From: Mastigamoeba balamuthi | Taxonomy: Eukaryota; Evosea; Mastigamoebida; Mastigamoebidae | Reading direction: 5' to 3' | Assembly: GCA_902651635.1 (NCBI GenBank) | Contig: CACRSC010000082.1 | Span: 64,320-128,319 of the forward strand | DNA length: 64,000 nucleotides | In this document: positions 1 to 9,969 of the stretch, one piece after another | Layout: every line of letters starts with the position of its first letter | Numbering within the stretch: position 1 is the stretch's first letter | Notes under the pieces: model-generated | Database searches by the model: none | Seen by the model: only the letters and a program-made list of their open reading frames with translations | Told to the model about the DNA's origin: nothing | Position numbers and translations under genes: made by a program

Positions 1-852
1 TGCAGCGGGTGGGCTTGTGCACTGCGGGGAGGGAATTCCTCTGCTTTCTCCTACTTTGCGCACGCCCCTCCTTACCTTTCTTTTTCCCCAATTTCCTCCC
101 GCTTTTTTTCTCACACAACAAACACCGCCCCCAACAGGCTTCACCTCGGCGCCCGTGTCATCCTCTCCATCTCGCTGCCCGCGGTCGGCGTTTCCATCTA
201 CTCGGACCCGCTCGAGCTCTGCTCCAAGGTGCCCAAGCGCCGCCGCGAGCAGAGCGCCGCCGAGGGCCAGCCGTCCAAGCCGGGCCTGCGCGGCGTCCCC
301 GTGCAGGTCCAGGGCCTCTCGCCCGACCGCCAGAACTCCAACACGCGCGAGTGCTCCCCGCAGTCGTCCGCCATCTCCTCGCCCGTGTTCTCTGCCGCGC
401 CGTACATGCCGGCGTCCTTCTACGGCAACTCGCCCATGATCTGCGCCCAGCAGCCCTGCTGCGGAGGCCTCGCCGGCGGCAGCAGCAACAGCAGCAACAA
501 CAACGACGGCACGTCGCCGCGCTGCCGCGCCGCGGTCCTCTCGCCGACCATGCAGCAGGTCATCTCGGCGCCACCCCAGCTGCCGCCGCTGCACTCGGTG
601 TTTGGCGTGACCGCGGCCGAAGCGCAAAAACAGGCGCAGGCTGCGGCGAGTGCGCAGTCGTCGTCGTCGTCGTCGTTTGTGCTACCGATGACCGGGGGGC
701 TGCCGCCAGCGTCGCCTGTGTGCGAGGAGATCCTCGCGACACCGAGGCCGTTTTTGCCGTCGCTCGCGACACCGCAGCAGGCGCCGCCGCCGTTCCCCGC
801 CTCGAGGCATTTCAGCATCAGCGACATCTGCAACCCGCAGTTTCAGCATTGA
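1..852 (+). CDS. CudA-like putative DNA-binding regulator, 3' part (cut by window edge)
   Basis: The gene enters from the left edge. Exon bases 1-8 join to 138-852 through an intron at 9-137 (gtgggc...cccccaacag). The first readable residues (C-S-G-L-H-L-G-A-R) lead into a block ending P-L-E-L-C-S-K, followed at once by a basic stretch K-R-R-R like a nuclear localisation signal. The next gene contains the same block (L-H-L-G-S-R ... P-L-D-L-C-S-K), so the two are tandem paralogues. The rest is a low-complexity Ser/Gln/Asn/Pro-rich tail of about 190 residues ending in TGA at 850-852, typical of a transactivation tail. The block resembles the conserved core of amoebozoan CudA proteins and, more distantly, the Spt23/Mga2 N-terminal domain; this is recognition from memory and uncertain. 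Only the C-terminal part lies in the window. Confidence 0.45.
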   Translation, partial: CSGWACALRGGNSSAFSYFAHAPPYLSFSPISSRFFSHTTNTAPNRLHLGARVILSISLPAVGVSIYSDPLELCSKVPKRRREQSAAEGQPSKPGLRGVPVQVQGLSPDRQNSNTRECSPQSSAISSPVFSAAPYMPASFYGNSPMICAQQPCCGGLAGGSSNSSNNNDGTSPRCRAAVLSPTMQQVISAPPQLPPLHSVFGVTAAEAQKQAQAAASAQSSSSSSFVLPMTGGLPPASPVCEEILATPRPFLPSLATPQQAPPPFPASRHFSISDICNPQFQH

Positions 853-1421
853 AAGAGGACCGCCGGCCGGTCCCAGCCTGCCTGGACGCCCCGGATTGTC
901 GTCCACCACACCACCTCCCCCCCCCTCCTCCCCGTTTGTTTATGTGTTGATCTAGGCCACCCCCACTTTCACACAGACCTCCTGTCTTGTTCATTTGCAC
1001 ATTCCACAAATTCCCTTCTTCCCCCCCTCCTCTTCATCTCTTTTTCTCGCTTCTGGAGAGACTCAGCCTTGGGCGGACGTAACCGTAACCACTGTATCGC
1101 ACAATTTTTCCTCTCCGGAAACAATTGCTCCTTCGGAAGTCCGCGAACCTCGTGTGGCACCGTTGCGAGGGTGCATTTTCTTGGCGTGCGTGTGCGTATT
1201 ACGGTAACTCTGACTCAAATCACCCCCAAAGCCCACCGGCCGGCCCACGGCGGAGAAAGATTTCTGGTATAACTTTTTGTCCCCCCGCATTGTGCGAATG
1301 GACAGAAGGCTGTTGCCGCCCGAGGTCAACGTCTCTTCGCCGAGACTATTCGCCACCTCCACCTTCACCGTACCGGCCTCTCCGCCCCAGCCCCCCGCAC
1401 CGCCACCTCCCTGTCCCACAA
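853..1421. other. Intergenic region between the two CudA-like genes
   Basis: No reading frame here has coding character. It is pyrimidine-rich with many homopolymer C and T runs on the + strand, as expected for a 3' UTR plus the promoter of the next gene. An alternative ATG at 1298 would give a proline-rich leader needing an extra splice into the next gene; I judge it weaker than the ATG at 1422. Confidence 0.5.
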
Positions 1422-2835
1422 ATGCGATATTTCCGATTGAGCCAACCACGAAACCGCCTCTCCCACCCCCGCCCGCGGGCCCTACCCTCCCGCTCGCAGG
1501 TCACCTTCGAGGTGGGCACCGAGTGGCGGCAGGCCCAGGGCGTCACGCCGTCCGAATTCAAGTTGGCCTGCCTGCGCGCCACAGTCCATCTCGACTGCTC
1601 CCCCACGCGCAGTGCGACACCGCCACCCCCGCGCCCGGCGCCGATCTCGCGCGCCCGCGCGCCCCTGCGGCGGACCCACGCGGGCACTTAACTCCCGTTC
1701 TTTTTTATGTGGCTTTTTTATAGCAGCGCAGCCCTGCGCGAGGTGCAACGGGAAGAAGCCGCTGATAGAAATCGCAGGGGGCGATCCCGACGCCCCCAGA
1801 TTATGCGACGGCGTCGAGCGGTTCGTCTTCTCCACGTGCCGAACGCACTGCACCAGCTCGCGGCTGCACCTTGGCTCGAGAGTGCTGCTGGGGCTGCGTG
1901 TGGGCGACTTCCAGGCCTTCTCCCGTCCGCTCGACCTGTGTTCCAAGGTATTTATGCCTTCTTTCTCTGTTTCAGGAGACAAAACCCGTCTTTTTTCTTC
2001 CGGCTTTCCGGCTGTCCGGCGGGCCGAACATGCGTTCGCGTTTTGCACGCCGGGCGAGGGCGGGGCGTGGGAGAGCGCTTGGGGTGGGGGTGGCCCACTT
2101 TTCACGGATCGTTCGTATTTCTCGCCCCAAGGCGGCCGCATATTTGCTCCTTGGGAAAAGTGGCGAGGTTTTACGTCATCAGTTATTTCTTATACCGTGG
2201 TACAGCTGGTCGCCGTCGTCTCGGAATAATGGAGGGGGTAAAAGACGGTTGTGGACTAGAGCTCACGTGCGTGGACCCCAAGGACGCTGGACGCACTGCT
2301 CGCCGGAAGGAGGCAGCGTGTTCGGCGGGATCGTCGTCTTCGCCGTCGCCCAGCTGCACGCCGTTGCCAAACTCGGCTTCAAGGACCTGCAGGAGGAAAC
2401 GTGCCCGCGAGGCCACCGAAGCAGCTCTAGCCCTCGTCCTCCCGGTCGGCTCCGACCCGGAGAAGCCCATCATCGGTGGTACGCGTCTCGCTGCAGCTGA
2501 GACACAGCACCGGACCGCCTCGGTTTTCTCTCATTTTTTCCAATGCGAACACATTAGGCGCGTACGTTGTCGTGAGGGTGGCGCTCATTCTGCTGCGCCC
2601 CGAGTTCGTCGTGGACGTGTCCAAGAAGATGACGCAGGAGATGGCCGTGAGGCAGGGGTACTGCGGGTACAAGATCTCGTGCACAGAGGGCGTCCCAACC
2701 ATCGCCACGTCGTACAACGCCTTTTTCACCAAGGACCAGAGCGAGGCAGCCCACTCACACATCATGAACTCTGTTTTCCGCCACTACAACAACGCGGCCA
2801 TCACCACGATGCTGGCGGTGTACAAGTCATGGTGA
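1422..2835 (+). CDS. CudA-like putative transcription regulator (internal exon structure uncertain)
   Basis: Exon 1 runs from ATG 1422 to 1611 and reads F-E-V-G-T-E-W-R-Q and F-K-L-A-C-L-R-A. It is spliced (1612-1723, acceptor tttttatag) to exon 2, 1724-1947, which carries C-A-R-C-N-G-K-K, then R-T-H-C-T-S-S-R-L-H-L-G-S-R and P-L-D-L-C-S-K. A C-x-x-C pair followed by a strand-rich segment with R-x-H-C is the pattern of CudA and Spt23/Mga2-type DNA-binding domains. A long intron follows. Downstream exons are probable at about 2283-2478 (basic R-R-K-R-A-R-E) and 2558-2835, joined by a clean phase-1 intron. The last exon encodes about 90 residues of unknown family ending Y-K-S-W. The 3' half could instead be a separate gene starting at ATG 2229. 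Confidence 0.45.
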
Positions 2836-3063
2836 GGCACCACGAGGACTGTGAATACGCACCATCCCCCACCCCTTACCCCCTCGTCCGCCGCAACGCT
2901 CATAAAGTCGCCAAATGCCGTGTTCTATTTCCGGTGGCCGTTTTTGCTTCCATTCTTTACCCCATTCAGAGCAACCATACTTTTCTTCTCGGAGATATTT
3001 TTGTGATCCTACTCTTCCTGGTGTGCGACTATTTTTAGCACAGAGCAGACCCCCCACCCTCGG

Positions 3064-4160
3064 ATGGAGCGTCTTGTAGTGACTGGCGCCCTCAACACTG
3101 GCGACTTCGTGCGCGCGAAGCTCATTGCCGAGGTGCGTCGCTTGTGCCTCCCAACCCCACGTGCACTGGAGTGACCCGTGGATGCTTGCGTATCCCGCTC
3201 CGTACAGGCTGTCGCGGCAGCCAACAAGGGCCGCGTGAGCCTCGAGATAAAGGAGCTCATTCCCGCGGAGTGGGACCGCCACCTCGAGGTCCTCTCCAAG
3301 GATAAGCCCATCGTGGGCGGCGCTGTTGTCCGCCACGAGCCCGGGCCTCGCAAGTCGGCTCCTGCGGTGCTTAACGTGGACGACTTTGCTGCGCTGGCAC
3401 GCGAGCGCTGGTCCGTCCAGGAGCCGCTCTCCGACGCCGCTGCCTACGCCAAGGCAGCGCTCGATGCGCACAGGCGCTATATCGCGAACCCCCCGCCTCC
3501 GCCCCACACGGGAGCAGCCGGGAGCGCCTTCTGCTTCCTCGATGTGACGATCGGGTACGATCGGGAAAACCCTGTGTCCCCCCCGCACGCCTTGGGCAAC
3601 CGACGGCCGTTGACAATCGCGTGCGCAGAGGCGAGGCTGCAGGGACCATCGTGCTGGAGCTGTTCACCGGGGCCTGCCCCAAGACGTGCCAGAACTTCAG
3701 TGGGCTGTGCAACGGGGCTGTGGTCGCTGGCAACGCCGTCGGCTACGCTGGGACGCCCATCCACCGCGTCGTCAAGGGCGGGTGGGTCCAGGGCGGCGAC
3801 CTGGCCGGCGGCCACGGCGACGGCGGCACTTCGCTCTGGGGGGCCGACTTCGAAGGTACTCGCAACGGCGTTCAACAAGGCAGGAGACTGACAGAGCCCG
3901 TCCGCGCAGACGAGAACTTCGTGGTGAAGCACGACAGGCCCGGGGTGCTGGGCATGTGCAACAAGGGGGCGGGGCACACCAACGGGTCGCAGTTCTACAT
4001 CACCACAGCGCCGGCGCCGTACCTCGACAAGCGCACGGTGGCGTTTGGGCGCGTGCACTCGGGGTGGCCTCTGCTGAGGCGCATCGAGGCCCTTGAGACG
4101 GTGAACCAGCGGCCCAGCGCCCCCGCCGTTATCGCGAGCTGCGGGGCGTACTCTGTGTGA
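3064..4160 (+). CDS. PPIL6: Peptidyl-prolyl isomerase-like protein 6 (cyclophilin PPIL6)
   Basis: Join 3064-3132, 3208-3554, 3629-3855, 3910-4160 (297 aa). All junctions are GT-AG and phases agree; intron 2 rebuilds the cyclophilin start T-I-G-G-E-A-A-G. The first ~135 residues form the extra N-terminal segment that sets PPIL6 apart from small cyclophilins. The cyclophilin domain reads I-H-R-V-V-K-G-G-W-V-Q-G-G-D, D-E-N-F, N-G-S-Q-F-Y-I-T and V-A-F-G-R-V, and matches vertebrate PPIL6 better than CypA. The catalytic Arg (CypA R55) is present at residue 185, but the position of CypA W121 is Tyr, so cyclosporin sensitivity should be low. PPIL6 is found mainly in lineages with motile cilia, so its presence fits a flagellated organism (inference). 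Confidence 0.85.
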
Positions 4161-4274
4161 GGTCCTGTATCTTCAAAACAGATAGTGGGATTTGCCGATT
4201 GGTCGATTCTTCTGAAGTGAGATACTGATTTTGTCTTCATTTTGCTACTGACGCGTGGCTTGGCTCTGGCGGCG

Positions 4275-5504
4275 ATGAGGGGAGTCGTTGTCGTTGCCAC
4301 ATTGGCCCTGGTCGCCACTGTGCTGTCCTCGGAGTGCACCGGGCTCCCTCCAGCTGTTCTGTCCCTCCGCGAGCAGGTGCTTGTGCTCCCCTGGTCCAGC
4401 GTTCGGCTGCTAATCGTTGTCGCTAGGCCGGGGGCGCGCTGGACAAGGCGACAGAGTGGCTGGCGAGCATCGAGAAGTCTGTCGACCCGATCGCACTCGA
4501 GAACGCTGGGCTCAAAGGTTCGTGCGGCTTCTCTTGCTGGTTCCTTTTCCCCCCGCATAGCACTGACGCTAGCTGCGCACCAGGCAAGAAGAAGCTCGGC
4601 GAGGCTCTCGACATGTACCGCGCCCTGCTGGCACGCTCGTCGCTGTCCGAAGAGCAGGTTGCCGTCGTGCGGCAGCATCTGGAGCGCCTCGTCGCGTACA
4701 CGCGCCTGCCCGAGTACCACAACGTGCGGACGATGAGCGACAAGACGCTGCAGGAGGGCAGCATGAGCTACCTCAGGGTCCTGTCGCTCATCAGAGAGCT
4801 CGGCGGGTTCGACAGCGACGCCAAGTCGTACCTCGAGCAGGTCCGCCTCGCCAAGCCCCGGCTCGACGCCCATCTCCCCGGTCGGGGGGTCTGGCAGGTT
4901 CGCCCCAGTCGTTGCTGGCTCTTCCCCGTTGACGGCCAACGAGCAGAAGAGGCAGTTCGCTACGTACTACGAGAAGTTCGGGCTGGAGATGCCCAGGGTG
5001 CTGCTGGACGCCAAGGCCGGTGTCCGCTCTGCCCCGACGCCGATCGAGAGGCGCACACGGCCTGCGGACTACACCCGCGACCAGGAGTACGAACTGACCC
5101 ACCTCGTGTTCGCCGCGTACGACTACGGCCGCTGGAGGACGCAGGTGCAGCTCTCCGAGTCGGCCCTCGAGTACCTGCGGACTGCGCTGCCTGAGCTGCT
5201 CGACAGGGCAGTCGGCAAGAACGACGTCGACATCGCGGCCGAGTACGTTATGTCGCTGTGCTACCTGGGCTGGACCGACGTCCCCGCGTTCGAGAGGGGC
5301 GTCAAGTACCTGCTCAAGGCCCAGAACCCCAACGGGAGCTGGGGCGACTACGAGAAGTTTCGCCCGCATTACGGCAACTTCATCGACGCTTTCGGATACC
5401 TCCACACCGTCGGGGTGAGCTCCGAGGCCCTCGTGCACGTGTTTGAGGTCGGCTGCGGCTCGTGCGAGGTGAAGCCGCGGCCGTACGGCCCCGAGCGGCT
5501 CTAA
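4275..5504 (+). CDS. Secreted or luminal helical protein with a terpene-cyclase-like repeat motif, unknown function
   Basis: Join 4275-4376, 4427-4517, 4584-4840, 4944-5504 (336 aa). Intron 1 is only 50 nt and has a textbook ctaat branch site. ATG 4275 gives a signal peptide (M-R-G-V-V-V-V-A-T-L-A-L-V-A). The rest is mostly helical with many Leu, Arg and Glu, and no membrane segment after the signal. Near the end, L-K-A-Q-N-P-N-G-S-W-G resembles the QxxxGxW repeat of squalene/oxidosqualene cyclases and prenyltransferases, but there is one copy and no catalytic D-x-D-D, so I do not assign an enzyme. It is probably exported into the secretory pathway. The acceptor of the last intron (4943) is chosen by phase and could be off by a few codons. 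Confidence 0.6.
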
Positions 5505-5682
5505 CACAGGCAACCTATTTTCTCTGCTGCTGATGTCACGTGTGATGTAAACTGTGACGTGAGGAGGAGGGGACTGCTGCGCGCTGGGGCTTTTTTTTTC
5601 CTGGTCTGCTCTTCAGGAGTGTTTCCGCTCGCCTACAAAAAACCTCGTGGTTTTTTTCTCGGTGCTACCTCAGACCTCTCAA

Positions 5683-6569
5683 ATGAGCAGCAAGGGGTCC
5701 GTCTCCACCCCCTCCCGCGCCGCCCTCGCCCGTGTTCTGGCGCCCCGTCGCGTTGCCGCCTTTTTTTTCAACAAATGCGCAGTGAGCTCACATGACTTCT
5801 CTCCAAAACCCCCACAGGAACAAGAAAGCGCCGGCGGCCAAGGCTGAGCAGCCCGCGGTGAAGCCCGCCAAGAAGGAGGAGGCCAAGAAGGCCGCGCCCG
5901 CCAAGGCCGCCGCTCCGGCCAAGGCTGCCGCGCCCGCCAAGGCCGCCGCCCCGGCGAAGAACGCGCCGGCCAAGGCCGCCGCCAAGGCCCCGGCCAAGAA
6001 GCCCGCGACCCCCGCCGCCAAGGGCAAGGCTGCCCCCGCCGCCGCCAAGGGCAAGGCCGCCCCCGCCAAGGTGAGCCGAGAGCAGGCCTTCTCTCCTTCC
6101 CCTTGAGACAGGAGGGGCAGGGTCACTGACGTTTGGGGTGAACGCGCGACAGGCTCCCGCCAAGAAGGTCACCAAGAAGGCGAAGAAGACCGAGATCAGC
6201 CGCTCGGCGATGCTCGCTCTGCGCAAGCAGGCCCGCAAGATGAAGAAGAAGATCAGGCAGTGCCTCAAGCTGGTCGGCCTGCGCAAGGTGCGCAAGCTGA
6301 ACAAGAGCGAGGTCGCCAAGCTGAAGAGGATCACCGACTTCGAGAGGGAGCTCGCCGTCGTCAACCGCAAGATCGCCTCGTCTCGCGTCGGCGCCCGCAA
6401 GCACGCCATCGTCCGCGTCCCCCGCAAGAAGGTCGTCCGCCTGACCCGCAAGGCCGCGCCCAAGGCCGCCGCCGCCAAGGCTGCGACCCCCGCCGCCGCC
6501 GCGCCCGCCGCCAAGCCCGCGACCCCGGCCGCCGCCCCCGCCAAGGCTGCCGCCCCCAAGAAGAAGTAG
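5683..6569 (+). CDS. Lys/Ala/Pro-rich basic protein with an eIF2A/PYM-like C-terminal helical motif
   Basis: Probable join 5683-5696, 5818-6070, 6153-6569 (227 aa). The 14-nt first exon starts M-S-S-K and splices in phase to N-K-K-A-P. The second exon is a low-complexity A-P-A-K / A-A-K repeat like a histone H1 tail or the tail of some ribosomal proteins. The third has an ordered segment, L-R-K-Q-A-R-K-M-K-K-K-I-R-Q, then L-N-K-S-E-V and F-E-R-E-L. This is the pattern of the C-terminal helical motif of eIF2A and PYM, which binds ribosomes. An A-A-A-K-rich tail follows. A ribosome-associated or chromatin-binding role is likely; the exact identity is open. The reverse strand shows long open frames that are only composition shadows. 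Confidence 0.55.
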
Positions 6570-6967
6570 AGGGGATGCCCGGGACCTGCACGTGACGCCT
6601 TCGCCGCACCTGGGGATAGAATCTTGAGGGACCCGGTCTTCCCGGGGGGCGGGCGGGGGCACGGGCGGTCTGCCGCTGGTGCCCTTGCTTGCTGCTCGGG
6701 GGGCTCAAGGAAACACTGTTCCTGCATCAGAACCTCCCATTCGCCTGCTGTTATGTGTGGCTGTCTGTGCAGTAGGCATTTTTGAATCCCGGAAGTGTTA
6801 TTATCGCCGGGTGCGCAGTGCAGAATTTGACGCGCGATTGTGGGCTGTCTGCCGGAGGCGGATTATCGGTGACCCGATCTGTCCCCCGCCGAATCTTGGC
6901 ACCACACATTTATCCTGGTCTCTTCGCAGCACCAGTGAAGCCTCTGACTGCCATTGGCCGACGAGAA
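6570..6967. other. Intergenic region upstream of the AdhE-derived gene
   Basis: No coding signal on either strand. The left half holds G-runs; the right half (about 6700-6960) is less GC-rich and is the presumed promoter and 5' UTR of the next gene. No recognisable repeat or RNA gene. Confidence 0.4.
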
Positions 6968-9859
6968 ATGGTACGCCACTGCTCCGCGTGCCAGGGCCCG
7001 TCCCGCGCCCCGAGAGCCGCCGCCGCAACTCCTCGCTCACTGGTCGCCCTGCGCCGCCCCACGCGCGCGCCGCTGCCGCGAAATAACAGTCTGCGCAGTC
7101 GGCACTGACCCAGCGGCACCTCGAGCTCCAGCTCGGCGCCGACGCCATCGCCTCGCAGCTCATCGCCGCGGCCGTCTCGTGCCTCGCGGCCTGCGCCGAC
7201 ATGGACGACGCCGAGGTCGACCTCATCCGCGCCCGCCTCGACTCTGCGTCGATCAGCCACCACCCCGACGCCTCTGTGCGTTTCCCCGCCGCGCCTTTTC
7301 GCTTCCGCCGGCTGCCGTGGCAGCCGGTGCCCGCGAGGGGAAGTTGAAGGGAATGGTGGCGGGTGTGGCGTGTGCATACACACGTGTGGCTTTTCCTCGA
7401 CGCTTTGTGGGCGCAAGAGTGGGGGAAATTTGATGAGGCGACGCCGGAAGAAACAGGCAAAAACCGCATTTGTCGGGCACCGGTCAGCGGCCGCACGCGA
7501 GTCGTGTCGCAGGCGGCCCTTCCCCCAGTCCCCCCGCCTTGTCCAACAGTCTTTTTCCTCACGCACGGAAATGCGTCTGTGTGCAGATGGTGGTGCCGGA
7601 GGTCGTGTACAAGGTACACCCCGCACTCCCCTCTCCCCCGAACTCCTTACGGGTAGAGGGGAAAAAGAAGACAGCACAACAAAACAACGCCCGCGCCCCT
7701 GCGGAGGCGGGGGAAAACAGCGGCGACGGAAGGGCCCGAGGGCCCTTTGGGCGGGCCAAACGGCGCTCATTTCCTTTTGCTTTTTTCGTTGCTGCCTTTT
7801 GTCGGTTGCTGTGACGCTGTCCACACGCGCAATGCCAACTCCGCCCTCCCCCCTCCGAAGAAACGCAAGGTGAACCTCGACGACCCCAACGCGCTCTGCG
7901 TGCTGGTCGCCATCGTCCCCGAGACCACCCCGGACGTGGCCGTGCTCGTGCTGGCGCGCCTGGCCGTCACGAGCCGCTCGTCGGTGATCTTCCTGCCGCA
8001 CCCGCGGTCGTGGCACGTGGCCGCCGGCGCAGCGCGCATGTGCGACGAGGTCGCGCACAGCTGCGGCGCCCCCGAGGGCCTCGTGCAGTGCGCGCCCGCC
8101 AGCGTCCTCGACCCCCCGTCCCCGGGCCACGCGTCGGACCCCAACCCGCTCGCACTGCTCTACAGCTCCCTGGTCTGCCACAAGGCACGCGCCGAGCAAC
8201 GAGGGGAATCTGGGAATTGGATTGAATTGAGGGCAGGAGCGCGGGGAAATGAAGAAACTGAATTGGATTCGCCGCAGCACGTGGACGCGGTGGTGGCGAT
8301 CGAGGCGCCGCACGTGACGTTTGTGATGCCCGAGTCGTCGTGGTCGTACCCGATGCGCACCACGTCGCCTGCGCCGCGCAGGGCGCGCGTGGTGAGGGAG
8401 CTGGCGGCTGCCGTGGGGTCGATGGTGGCCGCGCAGGACCACAGCGTCGTCGTCGCCGAGCTGCGCGAGACGGAGCCCTGGCTGCGCATGCCCAAGATGG
8501 TCTACTTTGGGTTCGGCTCGCTGAGCGAGGCGCTGATGCGCGAGGTCGCCGGCAGGCAGAAGGCGGCCGTCGTGACGGACTTCTCGCTGTTCTACCTGGG
8601 CTTCACGAACCCCGTGGCCGAGGCGCTCTCGAGGGTCGGCGTCCCGTGCGAGGTCATGTACAACATCGAGAAGCAGCCCGACTGGAGCACCATCCGGCGC
8701 GGCGTCGAGAGGCTCAGGGTCATGCAGCCCGACACGATCATCGCCATCGGCGGCGGCTCGACGATGGACGCGGCCAAGATCATCTGGCTGTTCTACGAGC
8801 ACCCGGAGCTCGAGAAGGACCTCTCGTCGGTCGTCGCCACGACCTTTGCCGACGTCCGCAGGCGCACGTTTGCAACGCAGGGCCGACCCCCGCGCTGCTG
8901 CCCGTACGCCTTCCTCCTCCTCCGCGCCTCCGGGCTCATCAGGGGCGCACCACAGGCTGCTGTGCGTGCCGACGACGTCGGGGACGGGGTCGGAGGTGTC
9001 GCCGTTCGCCATGATCATCAACGAGCACGAGAGCCTCAAGCACATTGTCGCCGACGAGTCGCTGATCCCCGACGTGGCCATCTGCGCGCCCGAGTTTGTG
9101 CTGTCGATGCCGAGGCCCCTGGTGACCACGACGGGCATGGACGTGCTCTCGCGGGCGATCGAGGCCTACACGAGCATCTACGCGACGCCGCTGACGGACC
9201 CCATGTGCCTCAAGGCGATCGAGTTTGTGTTCAAGTACCTGCTGCGCAGCCACGCCGACGCCGACGACCGCGAGGCCCGCGAGGCCATGCACTACGCGTC
9301 TACGCTGAGCGGCATTGCCTTCTGCAACAACTTCCTGGGGCTGTGCCACAGCTGCTCGCGGCAACTCGAGGCCGAGTTCCGCATACAGCGGGGCATCGCG
9401 AGCTCGGTGATGCTGCCGCACGTCATACAGTTCAACGCGCGCAGCGCGGTGATGAGGGAGTTCTACCCCTCGCCGAGGGACCGCTACACCGCCATCGCGC
9501 AGGCCGCGAAGCTGGTGGGCAAGGACGCGGTCGCCTCGCTCGCCAACGCCGTCGATGAGCTGAAGAAGAACCTCGGCGTCCCGCTCTCGATCCGGGAGTA
9601 CGGGGTGGGCGAGTCCGAGTTCATGACCAAGGTGGACTTCATGGCGGCCAGGGCCTACGACGAGCAGAGCACCGCGACCAACCCGTGCAGGGCGGAAATC
9701 TCGGACATAAGGTCTCTTTTGCTGGACGCCTTCTACGGGCCGCAGCCCATCGACGACGACGGCTTCACGTCGCCGTCGATCAAGCGGGCCCCGAAGTTCC
9801 GCCTGCCGCGCAGACTCTCTTCGGCCACCCTGTACGAGATGAAGAAGGCCACGATGTAG
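6968..9859 (+). CDS. AdhE-derived protein with shrunken aldehyde dehydrogenase half and iron-site-defective alcohol dehydrogenase half
   Basis: Join 6968-6970, 7090-7275, 7587-7613, 7861-8184, 8278-8867, 8956-9859 (677 aa). Exon 1 is just the ATG and exon 3 is 27 nt. Residues ~75-165 follow the first Rossmann part of AdhE's ALDH domain (V-A-I-V-P-E-T-T-P, F-L-P-H-P-R). About 300 residues carrying the catalytic Cys are then missing. From P-W-L-R-M-P-K-M-V-Y-F the iron-ADH half follows in full: I-A-I-G-G-G-S-T-M-D-A-A-K, T-T-S-G-T-G-S-E-V and the AdhE-type end S-L-L-L-D-A-F-Y-G. Of the iron ligands only D439 and H508 remain. The other two are R443 and R522, and the catalytic His is R512. NAD binding may persist; metal-dependent catalysis probably does not. 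The 8185-8277 intron has a GC donor and keeps frame, so it could be retained. Confidence 0.75.
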
Positions 9860-9969
9860 GTGTGAGTGCCCCTCTTCCTTTCGAAACAAACAAACTCTCG
9901 TTCCCTATATTATGTTCTCGATTCGCCGTGCGCAACGAGTGTTGACCCCAGTCGCTCTCATGTCCCGTG

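Noticed and set aside
2113-2230. Reading through after 1947 as C-terminus of the second CudA-like gene
   Set aside because: Sequence after the gtattt donor has non-coding character and quickly hits a stop; an intron fits better.
5768-6727. 319-codon Gly/Leu/Ala-rich frame on the - strand over the basic protein gene
   Set aside because: Reverse complement of A-K/P-A repeats always gives such frames; no start context or homology.
6910-9138. 742-codon open frame on the - strand antisense to the AdhE-like gene
   Set aside because: It is Arg/Gly/His-rich composition shadow of a GC-rich gene; the + strand matches AdhE block by block.
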